From Alphaproteobacteria bacterium (GTDB lineage Bacteria; Pseudomonadota; Alphaproteobacteria; Caulobacterales; Hyphomonadaceae): a DNA stretch of 64,000 nucleotides. Location of the stretch: positions 1-64,000 of the forward strand of contig JAAEZZ010000001.1 in the NCBI GenBank assembly GCA_018222605.1. Reading direction: 5' to 3'. Made by a program: the position numbers and the translations under genes. The notes under the pieces are model-generated. The model worked only from the letters and a program-made list of their open reading frames with translations, made no database searches and had not been told where the DNA came from. Below are positions 1-8,722 of this stretch, piece after piece; the stretch's first letter is position 1, and the number at the start of each line of letters is the position of its first letter.

Positions 1-18
1 GCCGGGCTGAGACACATG

Positions 19-48
19 AAAAGGCCGTCCCAAAAGGGCGGCCTTTTT
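19..48. terminator. bidirectional rho-independent terminator
   Basis: An A-run leads into GGCCG, then a CCC/GGG inner stem around an AAAA loop (one bulged T), then CGGCC and a T-run. The A-run on one side and the T-run on the other suit termination in both directions. It lies just before the 3' end of the minus-strand gene at 57-638, and presumably also serves a plus-strand gene that ends left of the window. Confidence 0.8.
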
Positions 49-56
49 GGTTTTGG

Positions 57-638
57 CTAATCGAGTTTTATCTCAGTGCCCTTGGGTCCGCCTTCCTCAA
101 CCTCAACGCCGAAGGTCTCAAGAAAGCGGCACACCATCATGTAATAGCCGATTAAAAGAACCAGTTCTTCGAGTAGTGCTGGCCCGAAATGCTTCAGGGC
201 AGGTTTCAGCGCGCCATCAGAAGGGTGGGCGTGTGTAACGAGATGGTCTGTGAAGGAAACGACTAGCTTTTGCTCATGCGTTAGCAAGTCCGACTGGGGT
301 TCCAGACGTAGCGCTTCGAAAAGCTCATCCGACATACCAAGTTTTCGCCCGATTGCTTCATGCTGGGCCGTCTCGTACTTTGCATGTGAGACATACCCGA
401 CCCTGAGAATCACGCATTCCCGTGTCACCGGATCCAGCTTGCCTTGCTGAAGAAACGCTGTGCCCAAGCCAACAAATGGCTTCACCAAGTGCGGGGCATG
501 CCCAAGCATCCGGAAAATATTTAAAGGAGCTAGGCGGTTGGTGAAGCTATTCAATTCCTCCGGCAGGCTGGCGGGATCAGGGTAGGGAATTCTGGACACA
601 GTTTTTCTCCATGGGCTGAAGGTGTAGTCTTGCGGCAT
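57..638 (-). CDS. carboxymuconolactone decarboxylase family (AhpD-like) protein
   Basis: A 193-residue protein of the all-helical CMD/AhpD superfamily. The core around residues 70-100 carries the family pattern: a conserved Glu (ECVILRVG), then a Tyr-Glu-x(3)-His segment (YETAQHE). The CxxC pair of true peroxidase-reductant AhpD proteins is missing, so a peroxidase role is unlikely; members of this type are mostly uncharacterised or decarboxylase-like. The start is set at the ATG at 638 (complement). A longer frame reaches 824 but would run antisense through the tRNA-Trp gene, and its extra N-terminus is only antisense tRNA sequence. The gene stands alone, with the terminator at 19-48 directly downstream. 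Family assignment is good; substrate unknown. Confidence 0.8.
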   Translation of the reverse strand: MPQDYTFSPWRKTVSRIPYPDPASLPEELNSFTNRLAPLNIFRMLGHAPHLVKPFVGLGTAFLQQGKLDPVTRECVILRVGYVSHAKYETAQHEAIGRKLGMSDELFEALRLEPQSDLLTHEQKLVVSFTDHLVTHAHPSDGALKPALKHFGPALLEELVLLIGYYMMVCRFLETFGVEVEEGGPKGTEIKLD

Positions 639-670
639 GACGGCAATTGAGGCAAACCCCTCTCTCCTGA

Positions 671-746
671 AGGGGTATAGCTCAGTTGGTAGAGCGTCGG
701 TCTCCAAAACCGAAAGTCGGGGGTTCGAGTCCCTCTGCCCCTGCCA
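671..746 (+). tRNA. trnW: tRNA-Trp (anticodon CCA)
   Basis: This is a full cloverleaf. The acceptor stem AGGGGTA pairs with TGCCCCT, the D-arm contains AGCTCAGTTGGTAGAGC, and the anticodon stem TCGGT/ACCGA encloses the loop CTCCAAA with anticodon CCA at 704-706. The T-arm contains GGTTCGAGTCC, and the discriminator G and CCA end are genome-encoded (743-746). In many alphaproteobacteria tRNA-Trp precedes secE-nusG; here it stands alone between unrelated genes. Confidence 0.97.
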
Positions 747-801
747 GGTGCTTCCCGACATCCTCATTGTATTGAAAAGAGTTTGCTGCGGCATTCCTGA
801 T

Positions 802-817
802 CCCGCAATGTAGCGGG
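802..817 (+). promoter_or_regulatory. inverted repeat CCCGC-N6-GCGGG before the GH13 gene
   Basis: A perfect 5-bp inverted repeat with a 6-nt spacer lies 26 bp upstream of the glucosidase start and 55 bp after the tRNA. It could be an operator for the glucosidase or a weak hairpin ending the tRNA transcript, but no T-run follows. Function is not established. Confidence 0.3.
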
Positions 818-842
818 TGAACATATGGGATGATCGAGCCTC

Positions 843-2453
843 ATGACGCGACAGAGTGATGAAAGCCTTTGGTGGAAAGGCGCGGTGATCTATCAGATCT
901 ATCCGCGCTCCTATCAGGATACGAATGGCGATGGCGTGGGCGATCTGCCGGGGATCACACAGCGACTAGATTATATTGCCTCACTGGGTGTCGACGGCAT
1001 CTGGATCTCGCCCTTCTTCACCTCGCCCATGCGTGATTTTGGTTATGATGTTGCAAATTATTGTGATGTAGACCCGCTGTTTGGTGACCTGCAGGCATTC
1101 GACGCCTTGCTGGAAAAGGCGCATGGATTGGGCCTGAAGGTCATTATTGATCAGGTCTATGCCCATACATCCGATGACCATGCCTGGTTTCAGGACAGTC
1201 GGCAGAGTCGATCTGGCGAGTATTCAGACTGGTATGTCTGGAAAGATCCAAAACCAGACGGGACACCCCCCACGAACTGGCAATCGGTTTTCGGAGGGCC
1301 TGGATGGACATGGGATGCCCGCCGCCAGCAATATTATATGCACAATTTCCTGTCCTCTCAGCCACAGCTGAACCTGCATAATCCGGCAGTCCAGGAGGCG
1401 CTTTTGAGGGTTGCGCGGTTTTGGCTGGACAGGGGCGTCGACGGCTTTCGGCTGGATGCGATCAACTTCTCCATGTTCGACCCAGAATTCAGGGATAACC
1501 CAGCGCGCAAATCGAATGGCGTTGTGACTCGCCCGTTTGATCTGCAGCTGCATGTCCACAATCAGTCCCACCCGGATATCCCGAAGTTTCTTGAGCGCCT
1601 GCGCGCGCTGATGGATGAATATGGGGCGATCTTCTCCGTGGCAGAGGTTGCCGGTCCGCGTCCGCTGGAGGAGATGCGGGCCTTTACCGCGGGGAAGTCG
1701 CGGCTGAGTTCCGCATACAATTTTGACTTCCTGTACGCGCGAGACCTGACGCTCGCGCGGGTCCGCAAGGCGCAGGAGGCCTGGATGGGTGCGCCGGGCG
1801 AGGGGTGGCCATCGTGGGCTTTCTCAAACCATGATGCACCGCGTTGTGTCAGCCGATGGGCGAAGGGTGCGGATCGTCATCGCTTTGCCAAGCTGACAAA
1901 TACGCTTCTGCTCTGCTTGCGGGGAAATCCTATCCTGTATCAGGGCGAAGAGCTGGGGCTGTCTCAGGCCGACATCCCGTTTGAGCGGCTTCAGGACCCG
2001 GAGGCGATAGCCAATTGGCCGCTGACCCTGGGGCGAGATGGCGCACGCACGCCCATGCCATGGCAAAGCAAGGCAAACGCTCTGGGATTTTCAACCGCAG
2101 AGCCGTGGCTGCCTTTCGGTGCCGACCACGCCGCAGATGCCGTGGACGCCCAAGCGGAGGATGATTCCTCCGTGCTGAATTTCACGCGGCAGATGATCCG
2201 GTTGAGGCACGAAATGCCCGCGTTAAAGACAGGCTCATTGCGCTTCCGCGATACGGCTGACCCGCTCCTCAGTTTTGAAAGGCTTTATAAAGGCCAAACC
2301 GTGCGCTGCGTGTTCAACCTTGGTGTGGAGGATATATCGCTACCGTCGGAAGAGACCGACGGGGTGCAAAAGGTGCTGACCTCTTCAGGATATGATTACA
2401 CGCCTGCGGGTGTCCTTCCAGGTCATGCTTTCTTTATTGCCGAGATTTCCTAG
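843..2453 (+). CDS. alpha-glucosidase, glycoside hydrolase family 13
   Basis: A 536-residue retaining alpha-glucosidase that should hydrolyse maltose or similar alpha-glucosides to glucose. All GH13 signature regions are visible: region I DQVYAH (103-108), region II GFRLDAINF with the nucleophile Asp205, region III with the acid/base Glu268 (SVAEV), and region IV SNHDAPR with the stabilising Asp331. The QIYPRSYQDTNGDG start of the barrel is typical of cytoplasmic alpha-glucosidases, probably subfamily 23 (inference). There is no signal peptide, so the enzyme acts on imported sugar. It converges on a LacI-type regulator (shared CTAG stop at 2450-2453). Beyond that regulator lies the Entner-Doudoroff operon with glucokinase, which would consume the released glucose. 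Confidence 0.93.
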   Translation: MTRQSDESLWWKGAVIYQIYPRSYQDTNGDGVGDLPGITQRLDYIASLGVDGIWISPFFTSPMRDFGYDVANYCDVDPLFGDLQAFDALLEKAHGLGLKVIIDQVYAHTSDDHAWFQDSRQSRSGEYSDWYVWKDPKPDGTPPTNWQSVFGGPGWTWDARRQQYYMHNFLSSQPQLNLHNPAVQEALLRVARFWLDRGVDGFRLDAINFSMFDPEFRDNPARKSNGVVTRPFDLQLHVHNQSHPDIPKFLERLRALMDEYGAIFSVAEVAGPRPLEEMRAFTAGKSRLSSAYNFDFLYARDLTLARVRKAQEAWMGAPGEGWPSWAFSNHDAPRCVSRWAKGADRHRFAKLTNTLLLCLRGNPILYQGEELGLSQADIPFERLQDPEAIANWPLTLGRDGARTPMPWQSKANALGFSTAEPWLPFGADHAADAVDAQAEDDSSVLNFTRQMIRLRHEMPALKTGSLRFRDTADPLLSFERLYKGQTVRCVFNLGVEDISLPSEETDGVQKVLTSSGYDYTPAGVLPGHAFFIAEIS

Positions 2454-3466
2454 GCCAGGCCGCAGGATTCCCGCACAATCAATTCGGTCGGCAAACGCTC
2501 TGAGCGCATTGGTCCTGTTTCATTCGAGGAGAGCAGTTTCGACACCATGATGCGACCGGCTTTCGCCATGTCCTGCGAAATCGTGGTGAGCGATGGATAG
2601 CTGTAGGCAGACAGTTGCAGATTGTCGTAGCCGACAATTGACACGTCTCCCGGAACCTTCACCCCAGCTCGCAGCAGGCTGCGCACGGCCCCCAGCGCTA
2701 TCAGATCACTTGCAGCGAAGATGCCGTCAAACTCTATGCCCTGTTCGAGCAGCGTATTGACGGACGCTTCAGCGGATTCGATCTCATAAGACGCGGGAAC
2801 GGTAAGGGCCGGGTCCAGGTCCATATCCACCTGCCGGTGCGCGTTGATATAGCCTTCATAGCGCTGAAGGATTTCCGGCGCGGCTGTGTCGCCCAGAAAG
2901 ACAATGCGCTTGCGCCCCAGATTGAGCTGGTGAGTCGTTGCGCGTAGACCGCCGCGCACATTGTCGGACCCGATGGAGCAGTATCTTTGCCCAGGCATGT
3001 CAGCGCCCCAGACAATGAAACGATTTTCAGTAAGAGCCAGCTGATTGAAGCGCTCATGCAGGAAACTCTGGCCGAGGAAGATAACCCCGTCCGCGCGGTT
3101 TGCCGTCATCAGTGAAACGAGGTCATCGTGTTTCTTGTAGGGCAGGTGGGAGACGAGGATGTCGCAGCCGGCATGACGCGCCGCCTCGCTGATGCCTGCC
3201 AGCAATTCCTGGAAAAAGGGGTTTGAGACTTCGGAGTGACGTCCTGGAGGTGTTGGGATAACGACGGCAATCGTTGCTGCAGCGCCCGAGAGAATCGCAG
3301 GCATCGACGGGCGGAAATTGTAGTTTTGCTCTCGTGCAATCTTCCAGACGCGCCGTTTTGTTTCATCATTGACCGCCGGGCTATTGTTGAGCGCCCTTGA
3401 AACAGTGGCGATTGAGACGCCTGCAATTGCGGCCAGATCTTCCAATCTTGTTCTTGTGCTGGACAT
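2450..3466 (-). CDS. LacI-family transcriptional regulator of sugar catabolism
   Basis: A 338-residue LacI/GalR regulator. The N-terminal helix-turn-helix (about residues 8-30) contains the family hallmark VSIATVSRALN, followed by the hinge-helix region near residues 50-60 and a periplasmic-binding-protein-like effector domain (about 65-335). The start is supported by GGAGGA eight bases upstream. The gene is divergent from zwf and convergent with the glucosidase, so it most likely represses the Entner-Doudoroff operon and perhaps its own gene in response to a sugar or sugar phosphate. A LacI-type operator lies 27 bp upstream of its own start. The effector cannot be read from the sequence. Confidence 0.9.
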   Translation of the reverse strand: MSSTRTRLEDLAAIAGVSIATVSRALNNSPAVNDETKRRVWKIAREQNYNFRPSMPAILSGAAATIAVVIPTPPGRHSEVSNPFFQELLAGISEAARHAGCDILVSHLPYKKHDDLVSLMTANRADGVIFLGQSFLHERFNQLALTENRFIVWGADMPGQRYCSIGSDNVRGGLRATTHQLNLGRKRIVFLGDTAAPEILQRYEGYINAHRQVDMDLDPALTVPASYEIESAEASVNTLLEQGIEFDGIFAASDLIALGAVRSLLRAGVKVPGDVSIVGYDNLQLSAYSYPSLTTISQDMAKAGRIMVSKLLSSNETGPMRSERLPTELIVRESCGLA

Positions 3467-3492
3467 GATAGGGTTCCTCCGAGTATTACCCC

Positions 3493-3510
3493 TGAAACAA
3501 CGTTGTCACA
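3493..3510. promoter_or_regulatory. probable LacI-family operator
   Basis: TGAAACAACGTTGTCACA is an imperfect 18-bp palindrome with 14 of 18 positions symmetric. It contains a perfect 10-bp core, ACAACGTTGT, centred on CG, the hallmark of LacI/GalR operators, plus TG and CA at the two ends. It lies between the divergent lacI-type gene and zwf, close to the regulator's own start. Autoregulation plus control of zwf is the simplest reading (inference). Confidence 0.6.
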
Positions 3511-3700
3511 AACTTGGCGCGCAAGTCCAGCTTCAAGTGTAATGGGAACGCAAAATTTACATGAGGGCGACCTCAGGGAGGCATACGCGTGAAGAGATGA
3601 TGGAACTTTCCATGAGACCCTGTGCACAATGGTCTGGAAGCGTGCGTCTGGACAGAATCTGAAATGATACAGGTGTGCCCCTTGGTAGGAGCGCACTTTG

Positions 3701-3714
3701 CCGATTAGAATCGG
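3701..3714. promoter_or_regulatory. inverted repeat CCGATT-AG-AATCGG before zwf
   Basis: A perfect 6-bp inverted repeat with a 2-nt spacer lies 20 bp upstream of the zwf ATG, just before the ribosome-binding site (GGAG at 3723-3726). It could be a second regulator site or an mRNA hairpin near the ribosome-binding site. Its sequence does not resemble the LacI-type palindrome at 3493-3510. Confidence 0.3.
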
Positions 3715-3734
3715 TATGAAGTGGAGAATGCCTA

Positions 3735-5204
3735 ATGGCGAAATTCATACCCGTTGATCCCTTTGACATCGTCATTTTTGGGGGAACTGGAGACCTTTCA
3801 CGCAGAAAGCTTTTGCCTGCATTGTATCATCGTTGGCTGGATGGACAGATCCCCGCCTCAAGCTGCGTTGTTGGGACAGCGCGGAGTGAGATGACCAGCG
3901 AAGAGTATCGTGCCATGGCCAAGGAGGCATGCAAGACCGCCTCTGGCGATAGCTGGGATGTAAAGGCATGGGGCAAATTCGAGAAACTTATCCATTATGT
4001 TTCAATTGATGCGACGGCTGAAAATGCGGATTGGGAAACGCTGAAATCCCATTTGAAAGAAGACTCTGAACGCCCTTGCGTATTCTACCTGGCAACATCC
4101 CCGCGCCTGTATGTTGATATTTGCGAAGCCCTAGGCAGCGTCGGCCTCTCAGGTGGAAACACTCGCGTAGTGCTGGAAAAACCTATTGGGACTGATCTGG
4201 AATCCGCACGCGCCATCAATGATGGGGTAGGAGCTGTTTTTGCCGAACGGCAGGTCTTCCGCATCGACCATTATCTCGGCAAGGAGACCGTGCAGAATCT
4301 GATGGTCCTACGGTTTGGCAACATGCTGTTTGAGCCGCTCTGGTCCCGCAATTATATTGACCATGTGCAGATTACGGTCGCCGAGAATCTGGGCCTTGAG
4401 GGCCGCGCGGATTATTACGACAAGTCTGGCGCGCTGCGGGATATGGTTCAGAACCATATGCTCCAATTATTGTGTCTTACGGCCATGGAAGCTCCGAACC
4501 ATCTGGATGATGACGATGTCCGCACAGAGAAGATCAAGGTTCTGAATGCACTGGTACCTATCAAGAGAGATGCAGCCAAACGCCAGACCGTACGTGGGCA
4601 ATACAAGGCAGGCGTTCAGGGCGACAAACCGGTCAAGGGCTATTTGGACGAGCTGTCATCTGAAGAAGAAAGCTCAACCGAGACATTCGTGGCCATCAAG
4701 GCGCAAATCGATAATTGGCGCTGGGCAGGTGTTCCGTTTTATCTACGTACTGGCAAGCGTATGGCGCACCGTCATTCTGATATTGTGATCAACTTCAAAC
4801 ACGTGCCTCATTCCCTGTTCGGGGAGGGTAATGACATTGCCAACCGCCTGGTTATCCGCCTGCAGCCCGATGAAGGGGTGCGCCTGTTTGTGCAGATCAA
4901 GGAGCCTGGCCCTGGCGGGCTGCGTGTGAAATCCCTGCCGCTGAACCTGTCCTATGCAGAGAGCTTCACAGTACGGTATCCGGATGCCTATGAGCGCCTT
5001 CTCATGGATGTTGTGCGTGGCAATCTTTCCCTCTTCATGCGGAAGGATGAGGTTGAGGCGGCCTGGACATGGGTAGACGGACTTATTGAGGCTTGGGAAG
5101 CCTCCGGCGAGAAGCCTGAAGCCTATGCGGCGGGCACGGATGGTCCGCTGGCTGCGGCGATGATGATGGACCGAGATGGCCGTAAATGGTGGGAAGGCTC
5201 GTAA
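3735..5204 (+). CDS. zwf: glucose-6-phosphate 1-dehydrogenase
   Basis: A 489-residue enzyme oxidising glucose-6-phosphate to 6-phosphogluconolactone with NAD(P)+, the entry step of the Entner-Doudoroff and oxidative pentose phosphate routes. The nucleotide-binding motif GGTGDLSRRK (16-25) and the substrate and catalytic signature RIDHYLGKE (176-184, with the catalytic His-Asp region and Lys183) are both present. The length is normal for the family. It is the first gene of zwf-pgl-edd-glk-eda; GGAG lies nine bases before the ATG. The operator and inverted repeat upstream suggest sugar-responsive control by the adjacent LacI-type protein. Confidence 0.97.
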   Translation: MAKFIPVDPFDIVIFGGTGDLSRRKLLPALYHRWLDGQIPASSCVVGTARSEMTSEEYRAMAKEACKTASGDSWDVKAWGKFEKLIHYVSIDATAENADWETLKSHLKEDSERPCVFYLATSPRLYVDICEALGSVGLSGGNTRVVLEKPIGTDLESARAINDGVGAVFAERQVFRIDHYLGKETVQNLMVLRFGNMLFEPLWSRNYIDHVQITVAENLGLEGRADYYDKSGALRDMVQNHMLQLLCLTAMEAPNHLDDDDVRTEKIKVLNALVPIKRDAAKRQTVRGQYKAGVQGDKPVKGYLDELSSEEESSTETFVAIKAQIDNWRWAGVPFYLRTGKRMAHRHSDIVINFKHVPHSLFGEGNDIANRLVIRLQPDEGVRLFVQIKEPGPGGLRVKSLPLNLSYAESFTVRYPDAYERLLMDVVRGNLSLFMRKDEVEAAWTWVDGLIEAWEASGEKPEAYAAGTDGPLAAAMMMDRDGRKWWEGS

Positions 5205-5209
5205 CCGGC

Positions 5210-5920
5210 ATGAGGCATGAATTCTTATCCTTCGAGACCCGGCAGGACGCCTCTCGCTATGCGACTGAGTTCATTGCCCGCGCATTAGAAAAGGCGCTGG
5301 AGGATGAACCTGTTGCGTCCCTGATGGTATCAGGTGGTTCAACGCCGGGCGGCGTTTTTGACAATCTGACAGAGGTCGATCTCGCTTGGGACCGGGTCAC
5401 TGTTGGCCTGGTTGATGAACGCTGGGTTGGGCCGGAATCTGATGCCTCAAATGAGCGCCTCGTACGTGAAAGACTGCTGACCGGAAAGTCTGGTGCAGCC
5501 GGTTTCCTTCCGATGAAGACCCAAGCCAGAACTGCAGGGCAGGCTGTGCAACAGAGGCATCTGGCCTATCTTCCGCATTGCAGCCCGGTCGACGTGATTC
5601 TTTTGGGCATGGGAGAGGACGGGCACACGGCGAGTTGGTTCCCAAACTCTGCCGGTCTGGAAGCGGCCATGTCCAGTGACACGGATCAAGCTGTGGCCGT
5701 CATAGATGCAACAGGCTGTCCTGTCGCAGGCGACAATACAGACCGCATGACGCTGACAGGCGCCGCGGTGGGCAAAGCGAAAGCAGCGGTTTTGCTCATC
5801 TTTGGCGAGGCCAAGAAAAGCGTGTTCGAAGCATCGCTTGAGGCCTCGTCCAAAGACCGGCCAATCCGACACGCTGTAGACACATTGGGACCGCGACTGA
5901 CGGTTATCTGGGCACCATAA
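5210..5920 (+). CDS. pgl: 6-phosphogluconolactonase
   Basis: A protein of 236 residues that hydrolyses 6-phosphogluconolactone to 6-phosphogluconate, directly following zwf in the pathway and the operon. The SGGSTP segment near the N-terminus and GMGEDGHTASWFP in the middle are the hallmark motifs of the SOL/DevB-type lactonase within the glucosamine-6-phosphate isomerase superfamily. An in-frame ATG at 5186 would overlap zwf. I prefer the ATG at 5210, five bases after the zwf stop, because the resulting N-terminus (MRHEFLSFET) matches the family and AAGG precedes it at a usable distance. The stop overlaps the edd start as TAATG. Confidence 0.93.
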   Translation: MRHEFLSFETRQDASRYATEFIARALEKALEDEPVASLMVSGGSTPGGVFDNLTEVDLAWDRVTVGLVDERWVGPESDASNERLVRERLLTGKSGAAGFLPMKTQARTAGQAVQQRHLAYLPHCSPVDVILLGMGEDGHTASWFPNSAGLEAAMSSDTDQAVAVIDATGCPVAGDNTDRMTLTGAAVGKAKAAVLLIFGEAKKSVFEASLEASSKDRPIRHAVDTLGPRLTVIWAP

Positions 5921-7752
5921 TGACCACGATGAATCCAAAGATTACAGAGATCACCGAGCGTATTCGCGAGCGTTCAAGGGACTCGCGCCAGGCCTATCTG
6001 GAGATGATACGGTCACGGCGCCCGAAGGCCTTTGCGCGCCAGCGCCTCACGGAAAGCAATCTGGCGCATGCGACGGCTGGCTGTGCTGTTATTGAAAAGA
6101 CGCAGTTGCTCGGCGCTGGCTGGCCAAATATCGGTATCATCACCGCGTATAATGACATGCTGTCAGCACATGCGCCGTATGAGGACTATCCGCGTATCCT
6201 TCGTGAAGCGGCGCGGGAGGTTAATGCGGTCGCACAGGTCGCGGGCGGTGTGCCTGCGATGTGCGATGGCGTCACCCAGGGCTTCACTGGGATGGAGCTG
6301 TCGCTGTTCTCCCGCGATGTGATCGCGATGGCGTCAGCAATCGGCCTTAGCCATGATGTGTTCGATGCTGCTCTTCACCTTGGCGTCTGCGACAAGATTG
6401 TTCCCGGACTAGTGATCGCCGCGTTGCGCTTTGGATGGTTGCCGTCTATCTTCGTTCCGGCCGGACCGATGCCATCCGGCTTGCCGAACCCGGAAAAGCA
6501 GAAGGCGAGGCAGCTGTTCGCTGAGGGCAAGGTCGGCCGTGATGCTCTGCTGAAGGCCGAGTCCGAAAGCTATCACGCGCAAGGCACATGTACTTTCTAC
6601 GGGACAGCAAATTCGAACCAGATGCTAATGGAAGTCATGGGTTTTCACCTTCCTGGGGCAGCCTTCACGAACCCTGGCACGCCTCTGCGGGGAGCGCTGA
6701 CGCGGGCAGCTGCGCAGCGAGCTGCAAAGCTGACCGCGCAGGGTGATGAGTATCTGCCAGCGGGTGAAATGATCGACGAGCGGTCCATCGTGAACGGAAT
6801 TGTCGGACTGATGGCAACGGGTGGCTCAACCAATCACGCGCTGCACTTGCCAGCCATGGCCGCAGCGGCGGGCATCATTCTGACTGTTGAAGACTTTGCG
6901 GAGATCAGCGCGGTCACGCCGCTTCTTGCCCGTGTCTATCCGAACGGTCCGGCAGATGTGAACCATTTCCATGCAGCAGGCGGCATGGGTTTCCTTGTCA
7001 GGGAGCTGCTGAATGCAGGGCTTCTGGACGGAACGGCCATGGGGGTCGGCGGACCAATCTCGAAATACTGCGAGGAACCTTTCCTGAAAGACGGCAAGGT
7101 TGAGTGGCGCCCGGCGCCGGAAGAGAGCGGCAATTCGGATATTCTCCGCCATGCCTCTGATCCGTTCTCCAAAGACGGTGGATTGCGGATGATGGCAGGC
7201 CCGATTGGTCTTGGTGTCAGCAAGGTGTCTGCCGTACAGCCTGAAAAACGTGTGCTGGAAGCGCCCGCCATGGTCTTCGACTCTCAGGAGGCGCTGAAAG
7301 AGGCGTTCGATGCAGGCAAACTGAACAAGGATTTTGTGGCTGTTGTCAGATTCCAGGGGCCGAGCGCGAATGGCATGCCGGAGCTGCACAGCTTGACTCC
7401 GCCACTTGCGGTCTTGCAGGACAAGGGCTTCAAGGTTGCTCTGGTTACGGATGGTCGTATGTCTGGCGCCAGCGGTAAGGTACCGTCTGCAATTCATATG
7501 AGTCCGGAAGGTGCGCGCGGCGGCCCCATAGCCAAGGTGCGCGATGGAGACATCATCGTCTTCGACGCGGAGAAGGGCGTTCTGGATATCAAGGTGGACT
7601 CGGAAGAATTTGCGGCGCGGGATGCAGCAGAATATCGGCCTAACGAAAACAATATGGGTCTCGGACGGGAGATGTTCACCTTCTTCCGTGAACTGGCCGG
7701 GCCTGCAGCCGCAGGGGCAAGCCAGTTCCGCTTCTGGGACAAGGGGGACTGA
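5920..7752 (+). CDS. edd: phosphogluconate dehydratase
   Basis: A 610-residue iron-sulfur dehydratase of the IlvD/Edd family that converts 6-phosphogluconate to 2-keto-3-deoxy-6-phosphogluconate (KDPG), the committed Entner-Doudoroff step. Family segments are clear: the N-terminal half with [17 protein letters not shown], a cluster-ligand region around [11 protein letters not shown], the [15 protein letters not shown] segment, and the C-terminal [18 protein letters not shown]. The length matches Edd rather than IlvD. Coupling to pgl is tight (TAATG), and glk starts four bases after the stop. Confidence 0.96.
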   Translation: MTTMNPKITEITERIRERSRDSRQAYLEMIRSRRPKAFARQRLTESNLAHATAGCAVIEKTQLLGAGWPNIGIITAYNDMLSAHAPYEDYPRILREAAREVNAVAQVAGGVPAMCDGVTQGFTGMELSLFSRDVIAMASAIGLSHDVFDAALHLGVCDKIVPGLVIAALRFGWLPSIFVPAGPMPSGLPNPEKQKARQLFAEGKVGRDALLKAESESYHAQGTCTFYGTANSNQMLMEVMGFHLPGAAFTNPGTPLRGALTRAAAQRAAKLTAQGDEYLPAGEMIDERSIVNGIVGLMATGGSTNHALHLPAMAAAAGIILTVEDFAEISAVTPLLARVYPNGPADVNHFHAAGGMGFLVRELLNAGLLDGTAMGVGGPISKYCEEPFLKDGKVEWRPAPEESGNSDILRHASDPFSKDGGLRMMAGPIGLGVSKVSAVQPEKRVLEAPAMVFDSQEALKEAFDAGKLNKDFVAVVRFQGPSANGMPELHSLTPPLAVLQDKGFKVALVTDGRMSGASGKVPSAIHMSPEGARGGPIAKVRDGDIIVFDAEKGVLDIKVDSEEFAARDAAEYRPNENNMGLGREMFTFFRELAGPAAAGASQFRFWDKGD

Positions 7753-7756
7753 ATAT

Positions 7757-8722
7757 ATGGGTGAGCAGATGATTGTTGGTGACGTCGGCGGCACCAATGT
7801 TCGTTTTGCTGTTGCGTCTAAATGTGACGGCAAGGTCGAGATCGAAAAATTCGTAAAGTTGCCGGGGGACAATTTTGAGGCCTTCGATCGCGCGCTTGCG
7901 TCATATCTTGAAACGGAAGACGTAAATGTTCGCCGGGCATGTTTTGCCATGGCCGGGCCTGTGAAGAATGAGGAAGTGTTTCTCACTAATCGTCAATGGC
8001 ATGTGGCGTCTGAACGACTCAAGGCGATGTTCTCGTTTGATGATGTCCACCTTATCAATGATTTCACGGCCATGGCACGGTCCGTACCCGAACATGAATC
8101 CTCATCATTTGAGGAAGTGCTGCCGGGGACGTCACTGCCTGGGTATCCAATAATTGTTGCCGGACCGGGGACGGGCTTTGGCGTCGCGACCTTGCTGCCG
8201 ACAGGTGAGGGCACATGGCGCGTCATAACGGGTGAAGGAGGGCATATTGCCTTTTCGCCCCGTGATGAGCTTGAATTCGACATTGCCAGCATCCTCGTGC
8301 GAGAGCAGGGCTATGTTTCGAATGAGATCGTCGCCTCTGGCATGGGGCTTGAGCATGTGCACAAGGCTTTCTGCGAAGTCTTCGAGCGTCCGTATGAAGA
8401 GATTTCACCTCAGGCCATGCGGGAGCGGGCAGATGAGGGCGATGAGATGTTCGATAAGCTGATAGCCATGCGCGCGAATGCCGTTATGGGCGCTGTCGGA
8501 GACCTTGCACTTGCCAATGGTGCGCTGGGGGGAATTATCCTCGCGGGTGGTGTGACCGAGCGCATCGTTGACTATCTTAAATGCCCTGAAGCCATTTCCC
8601 GCTTCCGCGATCGCGGGCCAATGTCGGATTATCTGGCAGATTGTCCCATACAACTCATGCACGACCCAGAAGCGCCTCTGATAGGGGCCGCAGCATACTA
8701 TGCCCAGGAGAGGCTTTCATGA
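7757..8722 (+). CDS. glk: glucokinase
   Basis: A 321-residue bacterial glucokinase of the Glk (proteobacterial) type that phosphorylates glucose with ATP, feeding Zwf. The phosphate-1 motif GDVGGTNVRF lies at 8-17, an AGPGTGFGVA segment in the centre, and LAGGVTERIVDYL near the C-terminus. A much longer open frame begins at 7544 inside edd; I set the start at the ATG at 7757, which has AAGGGGG about nine bases upstream and places the glucose/ATP motif at the usual position. The stop overlaps the eda start (ATGA). Its presence suggests that free glucose, imported or released by the GH13 glucosidase, is the substrate. Confidence 0.94.
   Translation: MGEQMIVGDVGGTNVRFAVASKCDGKVEIEKFVKLPGDNFEAFDRALASYLETEDVNVRRACFAMAGPVKNEEVFLTNRQWHVASERLKAMFSFDDVHLINDFTAMARSVPEHESSSFEEVLPGTSLPGYPIIVAGPGTGFGVATLLPTGEGTWRVITGEGGHIAFSPRDELEFDIASILVREQGYVSNEIVASGMGLEHVHKAFCEVFERPYEEISPQAMRERADEGDEMFDKLIAMRANAVMGAVGDLALANGALGGIILAGGVTERIVDYLKCPEAISRFRDRGPMSDYLADCPIQLMHDPEAPLIGAAAYYAQERLS

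Noticed and set aside
1-10. Possible last codons of a plus-strand gene ending at TGA (8-10)
   Set aside because: Too short to identify; only the following terminator hints at an upstream gene.
639-824. N-terminal extension of the CMD-family gene through the tRNA
   Set aside because: The extra residues come from antisense tRNA-Trp sequence (the familiar spurious RDSNPRLS-type string). The ATG at 638 gives a proper protein.
6826-7986. 386-codon open frame on the minus strand
   Set aside because: Antisense to edd and glk; no recognisable protein features.
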